NCBI GenBank assembly: GCA_033557835.1
Contig: JAWQRO010000466.1
Location: forward strand, 1 to 38,448
Reading direction: 5' to 3'
Length of the DNA: 38,448 bases
Source: Helochares maculicollis
Lineage: Eukaryota > Arthropoda > Insecta > Coleoptera > Hydrophilidae
Positions 34,201-38,448 of the stretch are shown piece after piece (positions within the stretch are counted from its first letter, which is position 1; each line of letters starts with the position of its first letter). Under the pieces are notes generated by a model. It worked only from the letters and a program-made list of their open reading frames with translations. It was not told the origin of the DNA and ran no database searches. A program made the translations under genes and the position numbers.

Positions 34201-37191
34201 CAAATCTAAGAAATTCTGAAAAAGGCAAGGTTGAAGAAACGCCAAGCTGGAACATTGATGAACTAATGAGAAATGCTCCCTTTATAAAATTGTTTAAAAA
34301 GCCTTCAACTAAATGTATTTAAATAGTTTAAGAATTTCGACATTACGTAAAACATCGATAATCCTTCTAAAATTTTGAAATCTCACTAATTAAAATTTGG
34401 GAGACACTCTAAAACTGGAAGTTTTTAGATTTTAAATTTGTCTGCAATCCAAAAACACTACAAAAATTAAAAGCCCTCGATAGCAAAATCCTGTAGTAAA
34501 CAATTATCAAATATAAAAAAAGCGACACACAGACAATCGAAAAAACTCTAAGACCAAAATTGTATAAAGTCAACCTTCAGTATATCAGAATTGAGCAAGC
34601 AAAACTCCCGTGCCTTCCAATCCCCATTACAGTACATGTCACAATTATATACCTTCAATGGTGCAAGTCTTGGATGGCGAACCATCACCTAAATCAATTG
34701 TCACTATGTTTTGACTACAAATAATTTCAGATATTACGGATAATGGTAACTGTAAGGAATCTTCTATTCTGTAGTCTCTACCCACGGTTCCATTTGCTGG
34801 AATATACCATCATTCAGATTTTTTAACAGTTAAAACAGTTTGCTTCAATCAATTGTTTCAATTAATTTTCATATGCAAAGTTCTGGCCGCGATTGCAGAT
34901 AGAATTGAATAGACAGAAAATAATAAAGCATCGATTCAGCCAAGCACACAGAAACTTACCGTTTGCACTCTCAGGAAAAGTCATTCTAGACTCTTGGCTG
35001 GCTGTTTTAAAAATTTATTCGTGAAACAAATGTCGATCGGGAAATAAACGGAATTCACTTACCTGTGGTTACTTCGATGGCGACTTGTGCCAATTCGTTA
35101 TAAACTGGAGCGTTTGGTGTGTATAACTCTTTGGTTGTATCATCATTTGCATAGCGTATTTCTGCTTCTTGACACAAAAGGGAAAAGCAGCTCATTGCCA
35201 CTAAAATAGCTTCCATATCGGTGCTCCAGAGATACAAATAAAACACTACCTCTAACTTTATGTGTGCCTGTTTGCAGATGTTGATCGAGTTAGACTGATT
35301 TAGATCTTTAAAATCTTTATGTTTCTGTAAATATGCTATCCGGCATAACATGATTTCTCGCAACCATTTTAAAACGTCGGTGTAATTAACGATTTGATGT
35401 TGGATTAATTTTTGCGATATGGAAAAAAGAACTTGTGAGCTGAAGTACAGGAAGAAACTGAAACAAAATAAGCTATGAGTAACGCGGTAATATACAAGTG
35501 CATTCTCGGAGGTTTACTGAATCAGCCCCGAGAGTGTGGAAATTTAATTATGTGCAACAAAGTTACGACAATTTACCTGACGTCGTAAAATGAGCTTATC
35601 TCGTTGCTCCAACCCTCGTTCCTCTCGATTTGATGCAAAACTAAGAGGGCATCCATAGCTTCCTGAGCTAAGTCTATCATGTTAGACTGGTGGACCAAAG
35701 AAACCAAACCATTAATTAGCTCGAGAGTTGAGCTTTGGATTTCGTGTGATGATTTCCCTTGATTCTACGGAATAAATGCAAAGTCAAATGAAAGCTAAAA
35801 TAAATCCAGTCATTACTCACATTGAGCATCAACATTGGGTCGACGTGAATTAAACGAACCATCGTAAGAAGCAAATTCCTGTATCCAGGAAGTTCTTCGG
35901 TACGATCTTTGAATTTCGATTGGGAATCCTTTCCTTTTAGAGTCAAAGATTGGATCATACGAAGTGGTGTGTGTACTATATATCCTTGGGAAACTTTATT
36001 AAGCGTATCGGTGAACATGGCTCTTAATTCGGGCGCCCTAGAGTAGACCAAATCAATTTGGGGCCACCATTGGAGCCGTGGTTGTGTTATTATCCTATAT
36101 AGAGATCTTACTAATACAAAATGGTAAATTGGAGGAGAGTTCAAATTTAGACAGACTTTTAACGCTTCATTATTATGCGGTTTTATTCGAAAACACGAAA
36201 TAAAGCAGTCTATCATCAGATCCATGTCTTGCGCCAAATAGTTTTGGCCTCTAGAAAACGGTTTCACGGGATTGAATAGCAGAGCTTTCAAGTCATTTAA
36301 GACACTCTGCACCAAAGCAAAAGTGACATTGCTAGAGTCCAAAATATTTATGTAAGTAGAAGCTTTACATAGTTTAACGCAAGTCACAGCTCCTGCTTCA
36401 GTCAATTGTTTTCCGGAGCTGCTATGAGGGCTCACGCTCTTCTTCACAGAGTCAATAAACTGTTTCTTCTTGTTATGCCTGGGAGAACAAGGGGCTCCAG
36501 TGTCGGCATTGACAATTTCTTCCAGTACTTTGGGTGATAAAATAAGGAGCATTATTTGGAGTGGCCAAACTGTAGCTCGTCCCTTCTTGTTGTCAGCAAA
36601 CGAATCAAGTATATCAAATAATTGTTCACAGCTTTTAGAGAGCTCTTCTTGGGGATTCTTTTGAAGTTCTGCAAACTCATACGGGTATGTCTCAATCCAG
36701 TTCCAAATTGCTTTTTCCAAAGAGTTCATCAAGACCAAGTGGGCACTTTTCTTAAGTAGCCGAAATTTTTGTATCGCTTCCAAAAGCAGCTTTATTAGCC
36801 TGCTAGCATCAACGTTGATGTGCTGAATCAGCTCAATGTCACTGTAATCAGGATTCTCATCTGGGCAAGATGCAAGTTCTTGCAATTTCGATGAAATCCT
36901 GCTGAAAACTGCATTAAAAAAGTTAACGCTCAGAGCAAACAGCACTTTGCTGGCCAAAATTTTTATTGCGTGAACGCTGGGATGGTCGCTAGACATGTCT
37001 AAAAAAGCGCAAATTTCTTTCAAGAGCGATTTTAAATTTTGATTTTCTTCCATAGTCAATGTGATGGAATCCTTTGGTTGAATGCTGAAACATTTTTCCA
37101 GCGTTTCCAAGATGATTATGATGCTGTCGTAGTAGTTCTTTTCCAGTTCGGCACCGTGTTGCCTCTGTGATCCGCATTGTCCCATTTGGTA
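4067..37191 (-). CDS. Nf1: Neurofibromin (Ras GTPase-activating protein), partial, 14 core exons
   Basis: Neurofibromin switches off Ras by stimulating its GTP hydrolysis and acts at membranes; in flies it also feeds into cAMP/PKA signalling. Exons seen on the minus strand, in order: 37191-35821, 35764-35577, 35439-35063, 28778-26168, 26111-25920, 25864-25742, 22547-22409, 21016-19551, 17832-17331, 17275-17017, 16921-16665, 15259-15173, 4515-4313, 4253-4067, plus a probable alternative exon 15769-15596. All borders are GT/AG and the phases agree at all 13 junctions, giving 2654 codons without a stop. Order of parts: HEAT-like N-terminus, cysteine/serine-rich linker, RasGAP domain with the arginine finger in TLFRGNSL and the signature FLRFINPAIVSP, Sec14-like module, PH-like domain, long helical C-terminus. 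The family is about 2800 residues long. The first ~68 residues and the last ~90-100 are missing, most likely outside the window. Identity is from recalled human and fly sequences; I am very sure. Confidence 0.97.
4313..4515 (-). CDS. Nf1: Nf1 exon M: conserved C-terminal segment
   Basis: The exon encodes NRSSRISVSNENNILLDPEV, then QALVLTVLATLVKYSTDEAE, LYQYLAEGAVVFPKVFPV. The acceptor is TTAAATTCCAG before 4515 and the donor is GTCAT|GTAAGC at 4313. It lies 10.7 kb from exon L. The methionine at 4554 belongs to the intron. Confidence 0.95.
5147..5825 (+). pseudogene. Mariner-like transposase relic (second copy)
   Basis: Plus-strand translation gives DSIFTGDEKWVHFKKKRSWE, then GHASKSAAKPKPHR, a degraded second motif LHPNARIHVA (D changed to N) and DVSPHPPYSPDIAPPHLTYF. 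The first and third catalytic motifs of mariner are intact but frames and stops break the chain. The N-terminal third is missing. CCTTTGTACACCTTA at the right edge (about 5810-5825) may be the remaining terminal repeat. Confidence 0.85.
6090..6394 (+). pseudogene. Pogo/Tigger-like transposase tail with PCNA-box-like motif, plus unrecognised extension
   Basis: The plus-strand frame reads LNSLKARTVVMDALSTYRQL then RDKAQMTLDNFLIKR, resembling the C-terminus of pogo/Tigger transposases (V..AVMDALS.YR.IYDEK....QTTLD.FL.K). QMTLDNFL (6164-6187) fits the PCNA-interacting QxxLxxFh box known at pogo C-termini. The frame stays open for about 60 more residues (WKFRSLNNLKHNLESHRLAK, then AEYRLYFLKRGNVISGQTKK) that I do not recognise. 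Upstream (5870-6090) there are stops in every frame I tried. A dead element is most likely; the open tail could be chance or another family. Confidence 0.5.
6632..6690 (+). repeat. Dispersed fragment of the ~370 bp repeat family
   Basis: ATATGCAAGTAAAGCCCCAC followed by TTCCGGTTTTTTGATTTAC matches the opening of the units at 24.1-25.4 kb (ATATGCATGTAAAGTCCCAC, TTCCGGTTTTTATGATTTAA). It shows that the family is dispersed and not only a local array. Confidence 0.75.
11419..12950 (+). pseudogene. piggyBac transposase relic, PGBD4-like
   Basis: A start ATGGACGAGTCAGACGAAGAA at 11419 opens an acidic N-terminus typical of piggyBac transposases. Downstream come VLFKGRIAFRRYTPKK, a degraded HRFGIKxYxLCDSxGYTYDM block (GIKVYILHDFFGYAYDM-like) and LAYLGKQ. 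An open stretch at 12183-12527 carries DHKSFMENCFSSPKLLIDIL, then NLSVIYWKDNPDVYLLTNMH, HSPRVDGNFMDEFN and KPRVVEDYNTNMGYVDRS. RMANSYGISKNT and a cysteine-rich tail YYCKTYDVSLCLADCFGKWH complete the order seen in PGBD4-like proteins. Multiple stops and frameshifts make it inactive. It is antisense to Nf1. Confidence 0.88.
13146..13410 (-). repeat. LTR-like repeat copy 1
   Basis: TTTGAGAGGTTTGGCACCTT, GGCACATCAGCCATTTGT, TTTTGGCTTGTAA, GCAAAAGTTTGCACTT, and ATTAAACTCTGTACGATA recur in the same order and orientation at 14039-14557. It abuts the C-terminal end of the integrase remnant, as a 3' LTR would. It is shorter than copy 2, which has about 270 extra internal bases. Confidence 0.7.
13411..14010 (-). 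pseudogene. Bel/Pao-type retrotransposon integrase remnant
   Basis: On the minus strand, DLSSNAFIAVFHGLILHHGK, then CDYDTNFVGSYRILKDLAGQ, WFNRPSAPHFNGLTEAGVK and the C-terminal AEFWHVWHVEYLHAPPQQAK follow the Bel/Pao integrase pattern (D-NGTNFVGA-.., PPAAPHFGGLWEAGVKS, FW.RW..EYL..LQ.R.KW). Stops and frameshifts occur between the blocks. Gag, protease and reverse transcriptase are absent, so only the 3' part of pol remains. Confidence 0.75.
14039..14557 (-). repeat. LTR-like repeat copy 2
   Basis: This is the longer partner of the repeat at 13146-13410, in direct orientation, with matching start (TTTGAGAGG.TTGGCACCT) and end (AAACTCTGTACGATA). Between the shared halves it has about 270 bases not present in copy 1. 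With the integrase remnant between the copies, the arrangement suggests a Bel/Pao element that lost most of its interior. Confidence 0.65.
15173..15259 (-). CDS. Nf1: Nf1 exon L: RTQR-type segment with RSFSVP
   Basis: This 87-nt phase-0 exon encodes 29 residues starting SARALFKTQRSFSVPTTK and ending DESDAK. Fly has NARVLFKTQRSFSVPTTKD. RSFSVP fits the mode-1 14-3-3 consensus RSxSxP and is preceded by basic residues expected for PKA-type kinases; binding of 14-3-3 to the phosphorylated neurofibromin tail is known in mammals. The acceptor is CATTCATTCAG before 15259 and the donor is GCTAAG|GTAACT at 15173. Because both ends are phase 0, skipping it keeps the frame. Confidence 0.93.
15596..15769 (-). 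CDS. Nf1: Probable alternative Nf1 exon with RTQRSSSVP (exon L-prime)
   Basis: This is an open phase-0 segment between exons K and L, clearly richer in G+C than the surrounding intron. It ends in a good donor, CCTAAA|GTAAGA at 15596. It encodes ANKGWRSLDLTQSPGPQ, then KRPLYRTQRSSSVPVQQN and ends AQSPPK. PLYRTQRSSSVP closely parallels ALFKTQRSFSVP of the next exon, and RSLDLTQSPGPQAN resembles human MSLDMGQPSQAN. RSSSVP fits the mode-1 14-3-3 site RSxSxP. The 5' border is uncertain: CTGACCAG before 15769 is my choice (174 nt), while in-frame AGs before 15718, 15703 or 15682 are possible. It can be a cassette or an alternative to exon L; either choice keeps the frame. Confidence 0.72.
16021..16296. 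mobile_element. MITE-like element with 11-bp terminal inverted repeats
   Basis: ATACAGGATGA at 16021-16031 is repeated as its exact reverse complement TCATCCTGTAT at 16286-16296, enclosing 276 bases without coding capacity. A second motif, TACAGGGTGACT, follows the left end. Target-site duplication is not evident, so the call is tentative. Confidence 0.45.
16665..16921 (-). CDS. Nf1: Nf1 exon K: Ser-rich tail segment with RRQKSWDLLDQSA
   Basis: The exon encodes (A)LVGVSEEVRNRCHIKHLLPR, a Ser-rich stretch, then RRQKSWDLLDQSA and ARQHKQPPPHQ. Fly has RRQKSWDILDQSA and ARQHK at the same place. The acceptor is TTCGCTTGTAG before 16921 and the donor is CATCAG|GTATGT at 16665, phase 0. The upstream methionine in the open frame is intronic. 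This exon precedes two candidate next exons. Confidence 0.94.
17017..17275 (-). CDS. Nf1: Nf1 exon J: C-terminal helical region
   Basis: The exon encodes SLEQVMMSTREPLEWHFKQL then HAVGLSFKANFNFALVGHLLKGF, RHPTPTTVSRTCRVLSMLLGI and KFEVTPDSIAYLT. These are close matches to the fly protein. The acceptor TTTTTTTGTAG precedes 17275 and the donor is ACAG|GTGCGT at 17017. The methionine at 17260 is internal: three codons precede it after the splice site. Confidence 0.94.
17331..17832 (-). CDS. Nf1: Nf1 exon I: C-terminal helical region
   Basis: The exon encodes FGSERSFSGASSDRERLSL, then EVITDALLEIMEACMRDIPDC, ALQPRALIVFGCISKS, LLRILVKALESFND, and QLDEASLY..GLALLEQNLHTL. The acceptor is CTGCTTTTAG before 17832 and the donor is GAACGG|GTAAGT at 17331. 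TG from exon H plus G here gives the Trp seen in fly (KW.GNER). A 55-nt intron follows. Confidence 0.95.
17833..19550. other. Nf1 intron H/I, 1.7 kb
   Basis: The intron is mostly filled by an antisense mariner-like relic (about 18120-19110). The remaining 19110-19550 shows only AT-rich sequence and a C-run at about 19125. Confidence 0.85.
18120..19110 (+). pseudogene. Mariner-like transposase relic (third copy)
   Basis: Plus-strand translation gives SDFEADNEERPSQQRKC, a helix-turn-helix segment RQTQEELAKSLVVTQAVISK then NWGPHELNPR, a degraded first catalytic motif (ITGSEK for GDEK), then DKVILQHDNARPHDAKFVKT and WDVLPHPPYCPDTAPSYYHF. The second and third motifs HDNARPH and HPPYxPDxAP are diagnostic of mariner transposases. 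Several in-frame stops make it dead. It is antisense to Nf1 within intron H/I; its ends and terminal repeats were not resolved. Confidence 0.85.
19551..21016 (-). CDS. Nf1: Nf1 exon H: end of Sec14 module, PH-like domain and C-terminal helical repeats
   Basis: About 489 residues are encoded. The acceptor CTTTTCAG precedes 21016 (GNRKLIFIDVP); the donor is AGGTG|GTGAGT at 19551. The first part closes the Sec14 module (FIEIDQQKLPGATLSLDEDL). KVFSNALKLSHKDTKVAIKV through AVIHIRNRWELSQPDSV is the PH-like domain, which in the human structure packs on Sec14 as a bipartite lipid-binding unit. The rest is HEAT/ARM-like helical sequence with very conserved blocks such as LKHLCLEYMTPWL, MMWDDIAILARYLLMLSFNN, STHGLVINIIHSLCTCT and PKFYLLFGISKVKSAAV. 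In-frame methionines upstream of 21016 are intronic. Confidence 0.96.
21530..22230 (-). pseudogene. Pogo/Tigger-like (CENP-B-type DDE) transposase C-terminal relic
   Basis: The minus strand has an interrupted reading: HNIRNVEEATSADNAAAESC, stop, KKLWIDLTFENEIEPVHFE, then after a frame change IGRVAFEEIQSSDIQDVLEF, FNLKNLSEGF, and finally TAEYQSEFKDLL and TTQFFKPLP. This order (N..C.KKLWP block, I....GF..V...DVQELL block, LAEAF-type block, tail with a PCNA-box-like Q...FF) is that of pogo/Tigger transposase C-termini. It sits in Nf1 intron G/H, same strand as the gene, with at least one stop and one frameshift. The call is from recalled family patterns, moderate certainty. Confidence 0.6.
22409..22547 (-). 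CDS. Nf1: Nf1 exon G: Sec14-like region
   Basis: The exon encodes TEFLQKWFYVLPEVAYENIH then YIYNCNSWVREYTKFHDRIL and ends APLK. It matches the family segment TEFLQKWF..LPTVAYENVHAVYIYNCNSWVREYTKFH. The acceptor is TTATTTGCAG before 22547 and the donor is CTCAAG|GTATTT at 22409. One base completes the Arg codon started in exon F. Confidence 0.93.
22548..25741. other. Nf1 intron F/G, 3.2 kb
   Basis: It contains the tandem array at about 24112-25400. The part 22548-24100 is AT-rich and I see no gene or recognisable element in it. Confidence 0.85.
24112..25400. repeat. Tandem array of about 370 bp units, 3.5 copies
   Basis: The phrase TGTAAAGTYCCACTTCCGRT recurs at about 24151, 24523, 24898 and (CGTAAAGTCC) 25211. 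Each unit also carries TTATTCCAAGACCYACTAAA, then TTCCGGTGCTCTGATCAT and TAAACTTTAAAGGTATTTTC. Spacings are about 372, 375 and 313. Later units are shortened and the last is incomplete. A related fragment lies at about 6632-6690. Confidence 0.9.
25742..25864 (-). CDS. Nf1: Nf1 exon F: Sec14-like region
   Basis: This 123-nt exon encodes (K)IGETNGDLLIYHVILTLKPF and FTHTCSDNRF(R), the central part of the Sec14-like fold. The acceptor is TTTGGTTTTAG before 25864 and the donor is TTTCG|GTAAGT at 25742. Both ends are phase 2. It lies 55 nt from exon E and was found from splice sites plus homology. A 3.2 kb intron follows. Confidence 0.93.
25920..26111 (-). CDS. Nf1: Nf1 exon E: start of the Sec14-like region
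   Basis: The exon encodes LLFSSYARWSSIDMSWTNFEE, then HEKEEFKSIKSLNIFYQAGTSK and FYYIARRY, the beginning of the Sec14/CRAL-TRIO-like lipid-binding module that follows the GAP domain. A 56-nt intron separates it from exon D; acceptor TTTTGTAG, donor TATAA|GTAAGG at 25920. CA from exon D plus T from here gives the conserved DSH junction. Confidence 0.94.
26168..28778 (-). CDS. Nf1: Nf1 exon D: cysteine/serine-rich linker and complete RasGAP domain
   Basis: This single 2611-nt exon encodes about 870 residues. The acceptor TTCCATCTAG precedes 28778, giving GRVALQKKIMALLRKVE; the donor is TCTCA|GTAAGT at 26168. Early on, KRRASHQ (codons near 28590) is a basic PKA-type site conserved with human KRRMSHV. 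A variable Ser/Gln and charged linker follows (about 28480-28125). RasGAP features: LADRFEQLVQLVTMISDKGELPIAM, the arginine-finger motif TLFRGNSL with the Arg codon at 26947-26949, the signature FLRFINPAIVSPQE, and RGLMLMSKILQNIANHV with the lysine equivalent to human K1423 kept. It ends in YLGPPEHKPVDS. All key catalytic residues are present, so GAP activity is expected. No intron interrupts the GAP domain, so there is no position for a vertebrate 23a-type insert. Confidence 0.97.
28159..28212 (-). repeat. Coding Asp-Lys repeat in the Nf1 linker
   Basis: Within exon D, a run of alternating Asp-Lys codons (four DK pairs, then QLRK, then three DK pairs) is encoded by a purine-rich degenerate GATAAA/GACAAA-type repeat. 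It lies in the low-complexity linker between the cysteine/serine-rich part and the conserved YCPVTAFMEL block. The reading frame is kept through it. The fly protein has a different Ser/Gln-rich filler at this place, so the segment is probably a fast-evolving flexible spacer. Confidence 0.85.
30040..32960 (+). pseudogene. Non-LTR retrotransposon (LINE) relic: endonuclease and reverse transcriptase
   Basis: The plus strand carries a broken ORF2-type polyprotein with many stops and frameshifts. The endonuclease part shows FVIAAEDINVRV (degraded GDFN) and SKIDYIFVNKARRTVVKDVK, followed by a degraded SDHYLV. The reverse transcriptase part shows SMKNGKA, EMLEMMGEE, VDPKECRNYLGITLMSKAMK, FIDTEKAFDRV and CAYADN (degraded YADD). 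A terminal RRGRPRIKT block lies near 32930. The clade (RTE, CR1 or relative) cannot be decided by eye. It lies in an Nf1 intron, antisense to the gene, and is certainly dead. Confidence 0.85.
30795..31481 (+). repeat. Tandem repeat, period 235 bp, about 2.9 copies inside the LINE
   Basis: The phrase GCAAATGTCTTGAGTACCT recurs with its AAATG at 30806, 31041 and 31276, an exact spacing of 235 bases. The units are nearly identical over their length (CTGGAAAGAACTTKGGGAGA, CAACAGGAATCCAAAAACTA). The third copy diverges after about 31481. It lies between the endonuclease and reverse transcriptase parts. Confidence 0.93.
35063..35439 (-). CDS. Nf1: Nf1 exon C
   Basis: The exon encodes SQVLFSISQKLIQHQI, then VLKWLREIMLCR, CKQAHIKLEVVFYLYLW and AMSCFSLLCQEAEIR, all clear neurofibromin landmarks. 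The chosen acceptor is CTGTACTTCAG before 35439, which rebuilds YDVSSQVLFSIS exactly as in fly. Another AG 18 nt upstream (exon start 35457) is also in frame and would add six hydrophobic residues. The donor is ACAG|GTAAGT at 35063. A 6.3 kb intron follows. Confidence 0.93.
35577..35764 (-). CDS. Nf1: Nf1 exon B
   Basis: This 188-nt exon encodes about 62 residues containing STLELINGLVSLVHQSN and LAQEAMDALLVLHQIE, matching the family segment before the conserved SSQVLFSIS stretch. It follows a tiny 56-nt intron. The acceptor is TTCCGTAG before 35764 and the donor is GTCAG|GTAAAT at 35577. It enters in phase 0 and leaves two bases (AG) of the next codon. It is too short to appear as an isolated long open frame and was found by splice sites and homology. 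Confidence 0.92.
35821..37191 (-). CDS. Nf1: Nf1 exon A: N-terminal HEAT-like region
   Basis: This exon encodes 457 residues of the N-terminal helical region, matching human neurofibromin from about residue 69. Recognisable stretches include ILETLEKC, SLEKAIWNWIETYPYEF, CVKLCKASTYIN, LKALLFNP.KPFSRG and LMIDCFISCFRI. The acceptor is TCTCTTATTTTCAG just before 37191 and the donor is AAT|GTGAGT at 35821/35820. A methionine further upstream in the same open frame (37239) is intronic: known family N-termini carry two further exons, and a strong pyrimidine tract and AG lie between. A second in-frame acceptor (CACAG) would start the exon at 37164 and gives RQHGAELEKN, which aligns residue by residue with human RIFGEAAEKN. 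The exact start is therefore uncertain by nine codons; the rest is secure. Confidence 0.93.
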
Positions 37192-37424
37192 CTGAAAATA
37201 AGAGACAGTCATCTCACGTCTCTTGAGCTGGGAAGACATTTTGTTAGTATTCAGAATTCTTGTTAGTATTTAAATTTGTTTTAGTGGTCGTTTAAGTCCG
37301 CCTCGTAATTAGTTGCCATTCTGTGCTTCAGATACAATTTACACGTATTTTGTTTTTTAAATACGTTATTAATTTTCCCAGTCTGAGAATTGTTTAAACT
37401 TCTCAAAGTTTATTTAAGATTTGA

Positions 37425-37485
37425 ACTCGAGATGTCTTGCATCACCAGCCGGAATTGAACAAACTGAACTACAGAGGCGGACTAC
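37425..37485 (-). repeat. tRNA-derived SINE head
   Basis: On the minus strand, GTAGTTCAGTTTGTTCAATT resembles a pol III A box and CGAGTTCAAATC a B box, about 45 bases apart and separated by a GC-richer stretch. No complete cloverleaf is present, so a SINE head or dead tRNA-like copy fits better than a functional tRNA. Confidence 0.5.
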
Positions 37486-38419
37486 ACGTCAAACACAACA
37501 GTTTTACGCACAAAAATTGCACCCTACGTATTGTATTATATGTATCAGAAACATGGTAATTATTTATTTTTTTAGGAGCACCAGTTAAATCTAGCAGGCA
37601 GCGCAAATCACCAAAAACAAATAGTTTTAAAATGAGCTTCCTGTTCAATTATCCAACAAAAAACAAACCACCGTAAAAAATATTTAATGTAAATATTTTA
37701 GAGAAAATAAATGTTGCGACTAATTGTAATTGTTTATAGTTCACACTTTCTAGAGATGAAGTTTTCAATTGAATGCAATCAGTGGCCATCAAAATTCAAA
37801 GCTTGGAGGTTGAAAATTAACTTCATTTCATTTTAATTTATATAACATTGATACTTGTAAATTTGCATTATTGAATGTGCTTTCCACACAAAAATAAATC
37901 CTGCAGATGTGTAAAGTGGTCTCAAAGGTACCCGGCTTGATGAAGGTGACAAAAATAAAAACAATTTAGGAAAAAATCTCTTAAATTTTTAATGCAGCCT
38001 CCTTGCAGCTTGATTCTTACTTCCCCAAACTAATCAATAGTTTCAATGCAATATTTATAAAACTACCTGTTGAGTCTTACAAAACCACAGATAAAATAAG
38101 TTTGTGCGCCAATGGCTTCTGAGAAAAAATTGAGCATACGTAAACTTATGTCCACTTAATTATTTACAATTTGACTATTTCCTTTTTGGTTATATTTAAA
38201 CTAGTCTACTTGACTGTTGAAAGGCAACAAAAAATAAATGATTCCATTCAAATATTTATTTCATTAACATATAACCAACTTTTCTCTCAACAAGAGAAAT
38301 ATGGTGTGTAATACACCCACAAATCTTAATGTTCGGGTTTACCAAGTGTTCACTTTACGTGAACAATTTACTTGAGTAAATCATTAGTTTTGTTCTATCT
38401 ACATTTTCTATAATTGTAT

Positions 38420-38448
38420 GCATATATATATATATATATATATATATA
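38420..38448. repeat. (AT)n microsatellite at window end
   Basis: A pure TA dinucleotide run reaches the last base of the window. The first bases of the window (1-11) are likewise an AT run. Confidence 0.95.

Larger units (their letters stand above)
28779..35062. other. Nf1 intron C/D, 6.3 kb
   Basis: The intron runs between donor 35062 and acceptor 28779. Its middle (about 30040-32960) is an antisense LINE relic. The flanks 33000-35060 and 28780-30030 are AT-rich without a coding pattern I recognise. Confidence 0.85.
37192..38448. other. 5' side of exon A: intron, no upstream exon found
   Basis: I looked on the minus strand for the conserved first two neurofibromin coding exons (human ISKYKFSLVISGLT block) and see no match. 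The stretch is AT-rich, holds one tRNA-like SINE head (about 37425-37485) and ends in an (AT)n run. It is most likely the intron upstream of exon A. Confidence 0.6.

Noticed and set aside
37192..37239. Upstream methionines in frame with exon A as the Nf1 start
   Set aside because: A pyrimidine tract and TTTTCAG separate them from the exon, and the family has two conserved coding exons further upstream.
1..38448. Defence system, CRISPR array, biosynthetic cluster or another new multi-gene system
   Set aside because: The window holds one eukaryotic gene and dead mobile elements. No regularly spaced short repeats or clustered unknown genes were seen.

Overview
The window comes from an AT-rich animal nuclear genome, almost certainly an insect. 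The basis is one large intron-rich gene with introns of 55-60 bases alongside introns of several kilobases, a protein closest in recalled sequence to fly neurofibromin, and insect-type transposon relics (mariner, piggyBac, pogo/Tigger, Bel/Pao). The insect order cannot be fixed from the sequence alone. Both window ends are (AT)n runs, as is common where contigs break.

The only host gene I can support is the Ras GTPase-activating protein neurofibromin (Nf1). It lies on the minus strand and occupies nearly the whole window, 37191 down to 4067. I mapped 14 core exons by their GT/AG borders. Their lengths (1371, 188, 377, 2611, 192, 123, 139, 1466, 502, 259, 257, 87, 203, 187) join with matching phases at every junction, giving 2654 uninterrupted codons. 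A fifteenth, probably alternative exon (about 15596-15769) is also described. The first coding exons (about 68 residues in the human protein) and the last one (roughly 90-100 residues in fly) were not found and probably lie outside the window.

Layout, in the direction of transcription: N-terminal HEAT-like region, exons A-C (37191-35063); a 6.3 kb intron with an antisense LINE relic; one 2.6 kb exon D holding the end of the N-terminal region, the cysteine/serine-rich linker and the whole RasGAP domain (28778-26168); exons E-G with the Sec14-like part (26111-22409), split by a 3.2 kb intron holding a tandem repeat array of about 370 bp units; exon H with the end of the Sec14 module, the PH-like domain and the start of the C-terminal helical region (21016-19551); exons I-K (17832-16665); two related exons, each with a 14-3-3-type motif (15769-15596 and 15259-15173); a 10.7 kb intron packed with transposon relics; and exons M and N (4515-4067).

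The rest is introns and flanks filled with broken mobile elements: three mariner relics, one piggyBac/PGBD4-like relic, two pogo/Tigger-like relics, a Bel/Pao integrase remnant between LTR-like repeats, one LINE, three tRNA-derived SINE heads, a MITE-like element and two tandem repeats. Most protein-coding relics are antisense to Nf1. I see no operon, CRISPR array or new multi-gene system. The most interesting points are the paired phase-0 exons encoding RSxSxP motifs, the in-frame tandem splice acceptors, and the repeat structures.
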